Positions 1 through 5,052 of a DNA stretch of 5,052 nucleotides are shown here, in pieces. The stretch is taken from positions 1 through 5,052 of the forward strand of contig JAOZLR010000122.1 in assembly GCA_029934735.1 (NCBI GenBank), read 5' to 3'. Both the position numbers and the translations under genes were made by a program. Under the pieces are notes generated by a model. The model saw only the letters and a list, made by a program, of their open reading frames with translations. It was not told the origin of the DNA and ran no database searches. The DNA is from Bacteroidales bacterium (lineage in GTDB: Bacteria > Bacteroidota > Bacteroidia > Bacteroidales > JAADJA01). Positions within the stretch are counted from its first letter, which is position 1. Every line of letters starts with the position of its first letter.

Positions 1-714
1 CCACAAATAGTATATAAAGTGGTCAAAACCCACCCGCACGATACAATATCATTTACTGAGGGTTTTGTTTTTCGTAATGGTCAACTTTTTGAGAGCACAG
101 GATCACCTGAAAATATTTCATTTACAAAATCTGTTTTTGGCACTGTTGACCTTACAACAGGAAAGATAACCGAATTGGGCAAACTTGAGAGAAAGAAATA
201 TTTTGGTGAAGGTATTACTTTTCTTAATGATAAGTTGTTTCAGCTAACTTATAGAAGTCAGACCTGTTTTATATATGATGCCGAAACATTTGCTAATAAA
301 GGTCATTTTTATTATCAAAGCAAAGAGGGGTGGGGATTGACAACTGACGGTAGTTATTTAATAATGAGTGATGGCACGAATGTATTAACATACATTGATG
401 CAAATAATTATAAATCTGTAAAAGAACTAAATGTGAGCAAGAATGGGTATGCCGTTGATTACCTGAATGAATTGGAATTTATTGATGGCTACATTTATGC
501 TAATGTCTGGACAAAAAATTATATTATAAAAATCGATACATCCAACGGCAAAGTTGTCGGGATTTTGGATTTGGCCTCTATTGCAAATGAAATAAGAAAT
601 TTGGGACTATTTGTTGACGTAATGAACGGCATTGCTTATGATACGGTTTCCGATAATATGTTTATAACAGGGAAATTGTGGCCATATATTTATGAATTGG
701 AGTTTTATCATTAA
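1..714 (+). CDS. Glutaminyl-peptide cyclotransferase (glutamine cyclotransferase family), 3' part, 5' end outside window
   Basis: The reading frame is open from base 1 (it begins PQIVYKVVKTHPHD) and ends at TAA 712-714, giving 237 visible residues. The family turns the N-terminal glutamine of exported peptides into pyroglutamate, releasing ammonia. The plant/bacterial type folds as a five-bladed beta-propeller. Family signatures appear in order: PHD..SFTEGF at the start, ESTGSPEN (Glu codon 91-93), FGEGITFLNDKLFQLTYR, EGWGLTTDG, NELEFIDGYIYANVWTKN (Asn codon 502-504), and MNGIAYD..FITGKLW near the end (Lys codon 673-675). The Glu, Asn and Lys correspond to residues reported as catalytic in papaya-type cyclases, so the enzyme looks active. 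The whole core domain is nearly covered. Bacteroidota versions usually carry an N-terminal export signal plus extra sequence, which would lie upstream of the window. The GTG at 19 is unlikely to be the start because homologous sequence continues before it. Periplasmic or lipoprotein location is inferred, not visible. The next gene is on the same strand 115 bp downstream but seems to have its own promoter. Confidence 0.93.
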   Translation, partial: PQIVYKVVKTHPHDTISFTEGFVFRNGQLFESTGSPENISFTKSVFGTVDLTTGKITELGKLERKKYFGEGITFLNDKLFQLTYRSQTCFIYDAETFANKGHFYYQSKEGWGLTTDGSYLIMSDGTNVLTYIDANNYKSVKELNVSKNGYAVDYLNELEFIDGYIYANVWTKNYIIKIDTSNGKVVGILDLASIANEIRNLGLFVDVMNGIAYDTVSDNMFITGKLWPYIYELEFYH

Positions 715-778
715 TGATGTTTGGGAATGTTAGCAAATCAGCATCCTGTTCTTCAAAAAAGATTAAACATTCTGCCCA

Positions 779-799
779 TATAACCGTAATATGGTTATA
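779..799. repeat. Perfect 7-bp inverted repeat with 7-nt spacer, operator-like
   Basis: The arms are TATAACC (779-785) and GGTTATA (793-799), exact reverse complements separated by GTAATAT. The repeat lies six bases upstream of the putative -7 element at 805-812, so it covers the place where a -33 element would be expected, and no good TTTG/TTG is present there. Being upstream of the inferred transcript start, it is more likely a protein-binding site for a dimeric regulator than an RNA hairpin of the downstream gene. It could instead be a weak 3' hairpin of the cyclotransferase transcript, although no T-run follows it directly. The repeat is seen in the sequence. Its function is inferred. Confidence 0.5.
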
Positions 800-804
800 A
801 TATT

Positions 805-812
805 TATCTTTG
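805..812 (+). promoter_or_regulatory. Bacteroidota-type -7 promoter element (TAnnTTTG)
   Basis: TATCTTTG followed by C matches the TAnnTTTG(C) -7 consensus of the Bacteroidota primary sigma factor. It would start transcription around 817-820 and give a leader of only about 10-13 nt before the ATG at 830. No convincing -33 TTTG lies at the usual 17-23 bp spacing. That region is occupied by the inverted repeat at 779-799, so the promoter may be weak or activator-dependent. An 8-bp degenerate match in AT-rich DNA can occur by chance. Confidence 0.45.
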
Positions 813-829
813 CAGGAAACACAGCTGGT

Positions 830-2275
830 ATGAACAATAAACTTTTCTTTCTCATAGCCTTTTTTGTGTTGGGATTTTTTTCAGGCTTTTCCCAAACTTC
901 AACTCAAAAGTGGATTAGCACATCACAGGATGAGAGTATGGAAAGTATGACATATCTCTATCACGATATTTTATTTTTGGTATCATACAGGGGATCCCAG
1001 GCTTCAACATATCAGGAACAGTTTACAAATTACTCCAATGTGCTATATAAATCAGATTTCGACCTGAATTTTTCCGACAGCCTGTTTCTTGATGAGATTG
1101 ACAATTATGATGTTCTGGTAAAAAGATTTTTGAAAGTGGATAACACAGGATTACTTTATTGGGGCAAGGCAATGGAAAAAGATACTCAGGATGAGCAATT
1201 GTGCTTGTTATGGTTTGATCAGGATTTAAATCTTGTTAGCAGTTCCATTCTTGGTTCGCCTGACACTTTGGAAGTTATCTCCGACGCAATATTATGCACA
1301 AACGGGAATCTGCTCTTTGTTGGAGCAACGAGTTTTGAAGCACTTCAGGGTAATTATATTTTATGGGAATTTAATGAAAACCTGAATCAAATTAAAAAAG
1401 TTATTTTAGAGGAGACGGTTGAAGGCTCTCCGACTATTCTCGAAATTCCGGGAACTGAAAAATATCATTTTATTATAGGATTTAACACTTTTCAGTTTGA
1501 TAGCAACCTGAACTATGAAGCTACATATGTTTTTCCTTCGGATATTAGCATTCACCCTCAACAACAAAACAAAAGGTTTAATGATCTTGATTACATAAAA
1601 ACCGGTTTGTACCTGTCGGCACCCATTCCGGGAAGTCCGTGGGAGATGGATATGGCTTTTTCTGTAATGAATGAAAATGCAAGTTTAATGGAAACATACA
1701 CTTTCGGCATTCCTGACTCAACTGACACTCCGGGGAAACTGGATTTCATCACAACAGACACCATTTACTATGCAGGCACACTAAATCTGAGTTTAAACCC
1801 GGTTGAGGATTCCTGGGTATCTCTATATACCACGAATCTTCAGGGTGAAGTCCTTGGCCATCAATTTTGGGGTGGGGGAGGACAGTACAATTTTTCCGAT
1901 TTACTGGCACTGCCCGAAGGAGGATTTCTTCTTGCAATAACCAAATGGGACTACGAAGCTAATCCCACTATTATTACGCACGATATCCTCTTGATTACTA
2001 AAAATTATGGAAATCCTGTCACCGAAACCTCTGATATAGAAATCAGCAATGACATCCTTCTTTATCCCAACCCCGGAAGTGATAGAATGCATATTACAGC
2101 TAATGGATATAACCTTCATATAAGATTATTCGATATAAATTACAGAGTTGTTTTGGAGAAAGATTTTGATATAAAAACAACATTGGGAACATCAAATCTT
2201 TCCCCTGGAATTTTTGTTTATGAAATTTCGCAAGGAAATAAAATCCTTGAAAGAGGAAAGTGGGTAAAATATTAA
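830..2275 (+). CDS. Secreted protein of unknown function with T9SS type A C-terminal sorting domain
   Basis: 481 residues. The ATG at 830 is preferred over an in-frame ATG at 791 because it begins a normal signal peptide (basic start MNNK, hydrophobic core LFFLIAFFVLGFF). The longer form would add 13 residues and overlap the palindrome and -7 element. The predicted signal peptidase I cut is after GFS21, leaving Gln22 as the new N-terminus. Residues about 23-400 are polar and beta-rich, with loosely repeated units of the type 'W/F-x-x-D/N-x-N-L ... G-N/G-x-L-x-x-G'. Examples are WFDQDLNLV..NGNLLFVGATS (128-168), WEFNENLNQI (179-188), FQFDSNLNYE (221-230) and TTNLQGEV..PEGGFLLAITK (334-372). 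This suggests a propeller-like or all-beta fold. No enzymatic motif is recognised. Residues about 407-481 form the T9SS type A sorting domain: LLYPNPGSD, then a FDINYRVV strand, NLSPGIFVYEI, and the C-terminal GKWVKY. The protein should cross the outer membrane by T9SS and be anchored on the surface or released. Only a weak purine-rich GGAAA precedes the start, as is common in this phylum. Confidence 0.9.
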   Translation: MNNKLFFLIAFFVLGFFSGFSQTSTQKWISTSQDESMESMTYLYHDILFLVSYRGSQASTYQEQFTNYSNVLYKSDFDLNFSDSLFLDEIDNYDVLVKRFLKVDNTGLLYWGKAMEKDTQDEQLCLLWFDQDLNLVSSSILGSPDTLEVISDAILCTNGNLLFVGATSFEALQGNYILWEFNENLNQIKKVILEETVEGSPTILEIPGTEKYHFIIGFNTFQFDSNLNYEATYVFPSDISIHPQQQNKRFNDLDYIKTGLYLSAPIPGSPWEMDMAFSVMNENASLMETYTFGIPDSTDTPGKLDFITTDTIYYAGTLNLSLNPVEDSWVSLYTTNLQGEVLGHQFWGGGGQYNFSDLLALPEGGFLLAITKWDYEANPTIITHDILLITKNYGNPVTETSDIEISNDILLYPNPGSDRMHITANGYNLHIRLFDINYRVVLEKDFDIKTTLGTSNLSPGIFVYEISQGNKILERGKWVKY

Positions 2276-2293
2276 AAAACTTCTGGTTTTTTA
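2273..2293. terminator. Possible bidirectional terminator formed by the two convergent stop codons
   Basis: An 8-bp perfect stem, TAAAAAAC (2273-2280) and GTTTTTTA (2286-2293), encloses a 5-nt loop TTCTG. The left end is the TAA of the secreted-protein gene and the right end is the complement of the uvrB TAA, so the structure reads almost the same from both strands and gives a T-run in the 3' arm either way. It has a single G-C pair, so the hairpin is weak, and the U-tract is part of the stem rather than after it. The position between convergent genes supports a terminator role. The stability does not. Confidence 0.4.
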
Positions 2294-4303
2294 TAACATC
2301 TTCTTCAATTCAAAAATCTCATCCCTGAAACGTGCTGCTTCAATAAAATCAAGCTCTTTAACTGCTGCCTGCATTTGTCGCTCCAGCTTGGATATTGCCT
2401 TTTGCATCTGCTCTTTGTTCATATATTTGACCAGAGGGTCAGCTGCAATATCAATGCCCTCTTTCTCAACATAGGCATACGGTTCAGCAGTTTTAGGTTT
2501 TGCAACAGCAGTCTGGCCGAGTATTGAATCGATTGATTTTACGATCTGAGTTGGTGTAATATTATGTTCTTCATTGTATTTCAACTGCTTTTCACGCCGC
2601 CGATCTGTTTCTGTTATAGTCTTTTGCATTGAATTGGTCATCTTATCAGCATAAAATATAACTCTGGCATTCAGATTTCTGGCAGCACGGCCTGCTGTTT
2701 GTGTTAGCGATTTTTCAGATCTTAAGAATCCCTCTTTATCAGCATCAAGTATTGCAACAAGCGAAACCTCCGGCAGGTCAAGACCTTCGCGCAAAAGGTT
2801 AACGCCTACGAGTACATCAAACTCCCCAAGCCTCAGCCCGCGCATTATTTCAACTCTGTCAAGAGTAGCAACCTCAGAGTGGATATATCGGGTTTTTATC
2901 TCAAGATCGAGCAGATATTTTGTCAGTTCCTCTGCCATTCGCTTTGTTAATGTCGTTACCAGAACTCTTTCATTCAGCTTTATACGTTTATCAATTTCAT
3001 CCAGAAGATCATCAATCTGGTTAAGACTTGGACGTACTTCGATGATGGGGTCAAGAAGGCCTGTCGGGCGAATCAATTGCTCAACAACGACACCTTCCGC
3101 TTTCTGAAGTTCATAGTCACTTGGGGTTGCACTAACAAAAACAATCTGATTGATCAAATCCTCAAACTCAGGAAATTTAAGCGGCCTGTTATCGAGAGCA
3201 GCAGGAAGTCTGAAACCATACTCCACAAGCGTTTGCTTCCGTGACCTGTCACCTCCATACATTGCTCTGATTTGCGGAATTGTAACGTGGCTTTCGTCAA
3301 TAACAATAAGAAAATCCTCAGGGAAATAGTCAATCAGACAAAAAGGGCGAGTACCTGGTTTACGCCCGTCAAAATATCTTGAATAATTCTCAATTCCAGA
3401 GCAATAGCCTAGTTCGCGCATCATCTCAATATCATACGAAACCCTGTCTTCGAGCCTTTTAGCTTCAAGATGCTTATCGGTTTCTTTCATATATTGAACA
3501 TGCTTGAACATATCCTGCTGAATATCATTAAGAGAACTTTTCATTTTTTCGTTAGAAGTAATAAAAATATTTGCCGGATAGATGTTCAGGCTGTCAAACG
3601 ATTCAATATTATGACCGTTTATCGGGTCAAACGACTCTATTGTCTCTATTTCGTCACCCCAGAAAATCACTCTATAACCTACGTCGGCATAAGCCGGGAA
3701 AATATCAACAGTATCACCCTTAACCCTGAAATTTCCGTGTGTAAACTCAACTTCATTTCTGGAATAAAGACTATTCACAAGCATTTGCAGAAACTTGTTC
3801 CTTGGAACAATATCGCCTTTTTTAATTCTGATAACATTGTTCGTGAAATCATCCGGATTGCCAATTCCATAAATACAGGAAACAGATGAGACAACAATTA
3901 CATCGCGCCGTCCTGATAACAGGGCAGAGGTAGCACTTAGGCGTAATTTTTCAATTTCATCATTAATGGAAAGGTCTTTTTCAATGTATGTATTTGTAGT
4001 TGGAAGGAAAGCCTCAGGCTGGTAATAATCATAATATGAAACGAAATACTCAACCCTGTTGTTTGGAAAAAACTGCTTAAATTCACCGTAAAGCTGTGCT
4101 GCAAGAGTTTTATTATGAGAGAGTATTAATGTGGGGCGTTGGATATCCTGGATAACATTAGCTATAGTAAATGTCTTTCCAGAGCCTGTAACTCCAAGCA
4201 ACACCTGACTTTCATCACCTCTGTTAAGACCCTCAACAAGCTGCTTTATTGCTTCAGGTTGATCGCCTGTGGGCTTAAACTCGGAAGTGATTTGGAATTT
4301 CAT
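2291..4303 (-). CDS. uvrB: UvrABC nucleotide excision repair system, subunit B
   Basis: 670 residues, full length for UvrB (E. coli 673). UvrB is loaded onto DNA by UvrA, verifies the lesion with its beta-hairpin and recruits UvrC for dual incision in the cytoplasm. Visible in order: N-terminal FKPTGDQPEAI, Walker A GVTGSGKT (37-44), and the beta-hairpin region SYYDYYQPEAFLP (89-101) with Tyr 90, 91, 93 and 94. Then come the UvrA-interaction domain with SRNEVEFTHGNFRVKGDTVD (181-200), Walker B DESH (336-339), motif III SATPS (391-395), motif V GVNLLREGLDLPEVS (500-514) and motif VI QTAGRAARN (535-543). ERRREKQ-like TDRRREKQLKYNEEHNITP (566-584) follows, and the C-terminal UVR domain (about 632-667) contains the LDFIEAARFRDEI core. 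All key residues are intact. Motif VI has Ala where E. coli has Ile (QTIGRAARN). The start ATG at 4301-4303 gives the standard MKFQITSEFKPTGDQ terminus. No strong Shine-Dalgarno is seen. It lies 80 bp behind yidC in the same orientation, so co-transcription is possible. No LexA-type box was recognised. Confidence 0.98.
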   Translation of the reverse strand: MKFQITSEFKPTGDQPEAIKQLVEGLNRGDESQVLLGVTGSGKTFTIANVIQDIQRPTLILSHNKTLAAQLYGEFKQFFPNNRVEYFVSYYDYYQPEAFLPTTNTYIEKDLSINDEIEKLRLSATSALLSGRRDVIVVSSVSCIYGIGNPDDFTNNVIRIKKGDIVPRNKFLQMLVNSLYSRNEVEFTHGNFRVKGDTVDIFPAYADVGYRVIFWGDEIETIESFDPINGHNIESFDSLNIYPANIFITSNEKMKSSLNDIQQDMFKHVQYMKETDKHLEAKRLEDRVSYDIEMMRELGYCSGIENYSRYFDGRKPGTRPFCLIDYFPEDFLIVIDESHVTIPQIRAMYGGDRSRKQTLVEYGFRLPAALDNRPLKFPEFEDLINQIVFVSATPSDYELQKAEGVVVEQLIRPTGLLDPIIEVRPSLNQIDDLLDEIDKRIKLNERVLVTTLTKRMAEELTKYLLDLEIKTRYIHSEVATLDRVEIMRGLRLGEFDVLVGVNLLREGLDLPEVSLVAILDADKEGFLRSEKSLTQTAGRAARNLNARVIFYADKMTNSMQKTITETDRRREKQLKYNEEHNITPTQIVKSIDSILGQTAVAKPKTAEPYAYVEKEGIDIAADPLVKYMNKEQMQKAISKLERQMQAAVKELDFIEAARFRDEIFELKKML

Positions 4304-4345
4304 TGTCCACGAATTTCACTAATTAAACTTCTTCAAACATTACCA

Positions 4346-4366
4346 AAGAAAAGGTATGCTTTTCTT
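4346..4366 (-). repeat. Perfect 8-bp inverted repeat (hairpin) in the yidC-uvrB gap
   Basis: The arms AAGAAAAG (4346-4353) and CTTTTCTT (4359-4366) are exact reverse complements around a 5-nt loop. The hairpin lies 17 bp past the yidC stop codon and 42 bp before the uvrB start. On the - strand the 3' arm is CTTTTCTT followed by TGG, so there is no clean U-run after the stem and it makes a poor intrinsic terminator. It might attenuate read-through, protect the yidC mRNA 3' end, or be chance in purine/pyrimidine-biased DNA. The rest of the 80-bp gap shows no exact TAnnTTTG promoter for uvrB. Confidence 0.4.
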
Positions 4367-4383
4367 CTGAGGCTTAAAACACT

Positions 4384-5052
4384 CTATTTCTTAAGATTAG
4401 AACCTCTCTTTTTGGCAGCATCCTCAAGACGTTTTTGCCAGCTTGATTTTTTCTTTGGTTTTTTCTTTTTGTTTAATTCTATCTGAGCTCTGATCTTATC
4501 TTCGTTGATGGATTTTCTAATAAAATACATCTGACCAAATGTGATCATATTTGCAAGGAAATAGTAGTAACTTAAACCTGATGCATAGTTATTAAACCAA
4601 CCCAAAAACATAATAGGCATTAAGTACATCATTGTTTTCATCCCTGGCATTTGCTGTTGCGATGACCCCATCAATTCCTGATTTATTTTTGTGTATAGAA
4701 TTGTGGATACAGTCATAAGAAGAGTGAATAAACTAACATGATCACCATAAATCGGGATTGTAAACGGTAGTTCTAATATTGAATCATAGCTTGAAAGGTC
4801 TGTTGCCCAAAGGAACGACTGTTGTCGCAACTCAAATGCAGCAGGAAAAAACCGGAACATCGCAAACAAAATAGGCATCTGCAATAGCATTGGCACGCAA
4901 CCAGCCATAGGATTCACTCCTGCTGACTTATACAATGACATCGTTGCCTGCTGTTTTTTCATTGCATCTTCTTTCTTTGGAAATTTCTTGCTAAGAACAT
5001 CAATTTCAGGCTTGAGCACACGCATTTTTGCAGATGAAACATATGACTTATA
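4384..5052 (-). CDS. yidC: Membrane protein insertase YidC (Oxa1/Alb3 family), C-terminal part, 5' end outside window
   Basis: 222 residues are visible. The frame is open to the window edge and begins YKSYVSSAKMRVLKPEI, so the Met codon at 5023-5025 is internal and not the start. YidC inserts and folds inner-membrane proteins, alone or with SecYEG. Visible regions (numbered from the edge) are the cytoplasmic coiled-coil loop C1 (about 8-42), then the family signature AGVNPMAGCVPMLLQMPILFAMF (44-66, written here in part as a membrane segment), WATDLSSYDSI (82-92) and LPFTIPIYGDHVSLFTLL (95-112) leading into the next segment. Last come the paired segments in 140-178 with LGWFNNYASGLSYYYF. The tail (195-222) is strongly basic, 14 Lys/Arg of 28 residues, typical of Bacteroidota YidC and fitting ribosome contact. 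The large periplasmic domain and the groove arginine of the preceding transmembrane segment lie outside the window, so they cannot be checked. The stop is TAG (complement of 4384-4386). uvrB follows after 80 bp. Confidence 0.97.
   Translation of the reverse strand, partial: YKSYVSSAKMRVLKPEIDVLSKKFPKKEDAMKKQQATMSLYKSAGVNPMAGCVPMLLQMPILFAMFRFFPAAFELRQQSFLWATDLSSYDSILELPFTIPIYGDHVSLFTLLMTVSTILYTKINQELMGSSQQQMPGMKTMMYLMPIMFLGWFNNYASGLSYYYFLANMITFGQMYFIRKSINEDKIRAQIELNKKKKPKKKSSWQKRLEDAAKKRGSNLKK

Noticed and set aside
19..21. GTG as the start of the cyclotransferase gene.
   Set aside because: The frame is open upstream to base 1 and the codons before it (PQIVYK) match the family's lead-in to the PHD..FTEG motif. 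The true start is outside the window.
715..742. A broken stem after the cyclotransferase stop (GATG/CATC and TTTG/CAAA) as a terminator.
   Set aside because: The arms are only 4 bp each with an asymmetric bulge, and no T-run follows.
714..800. A 28-codon reading frame whose ATG overlaps the cyclotransferase stop (TAATG), suggesting a translationally coupled small protein.
   Set aside because: Its sequence is low in recognisable structure (Ser/Lys-rich, no membrane segment), there is no ribosome binding site, and it runs into the palindrome. The overlap alone is too common by chance.
791..829. Earlier in-frame ATG at 791 for the secreted protein.
   Set aside because: It would put 13 residues ahead of a complete signal peptide and overlap the inverted repeat and -7 element. 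The ATG at 830 gives the expected export signal.
1749..2119. Two short overlapping - strand frames inside the secreted-protein gene.
   Set aside because: They are antisense to a gene with a clear signal peptide and sorting domain, and have no start signals or recognisable protein features.
3470..3889. A 139-codon open frame on the + strand inside uvrB.
   Set aside because: It lies entirely antisense to highly conserved uvrB codons and its translation resembles no protein. The same holds for the + strand frame at 4139-4486, which crosses the uvrB start, the gap and the yidC end.
4442..4474. A-rich runs in the yidC tail (- strand) that might act as a slippery frameshift site.
   Set aside because: The AAAAAAC heptamer is not in the phase needed for -1 slippage, and Lys-rich tails are normal for YidC. 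The frame continues cleanly to its stop.

Overview
The window is AT-rich chromosomal DNA from a member of the Bacteroidota. Three things point there. The secreted protein in the middle ends in a type IX secretion system (T9SS) type A sorting domain. Its putative promoter has the TAnnTTTG -7 element used by the Bacteroidota primary sigma factor. The YidC and UvrB sequences also read like those of this phylum. Genus or order cannot be fixed from this stretch alone.

Layout: two genes on the + strand converge on two genes on the - strand. On the left (1-714, +) is the 3' part of a glutaminyl-peptide cyclotransferase gene (glutamine cyclotransferase family). A 115-bp gap follows, holding a perfect 7+7 bp inverted repeat and a -7 promoter element. 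Next is an exported protein of 481 residues (830-2275, +) with a signal peptide, a beta-rich body of weak repeats, and a T9SS C-terminal domain. Its stop codon lies only 15 bp from that of uvrB (2291-4303, -). The two stop codons form the two ends of a small A/T-rich stem that may be a bidirectional terminator. Behind uvrB, in the same orientation and 80 bp away, is the 3' part of yidC (4384-5052, -), the inner-membrane protein insertase. A second hairpin lies in the yidC-uvrB gap.

How the genes relate: uvrB (nucleotide excision repair) and yidC (membrane protein insertion) are housekeeping genes that may share a transcript but not a pathway. The + strand pair is more suggestive. The signal peptide of the T9SS protein is predicted to be cut just before a glutamine, which fits the known tendency of Bacteroidota signal peptidase I substrates to start with Gln. 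The neighbouring enzyme is the one that converts such N-terminal Gln to pyroglutamate. The adjacency may still be accidental, because the enzyme acts on many exported proteins.

No RNA gene, CRISPR array, insertion sequence, attachment site or origin was seen, and no stretch over 300 bases lacks a gene. I do not see a previously undescribed multi-gene system here. The points worth a second look are the Gln/cyclase pairing, the palindrome in the promoter, the symmetric stop-codon terminator, and the unknown role of the secreted protein.
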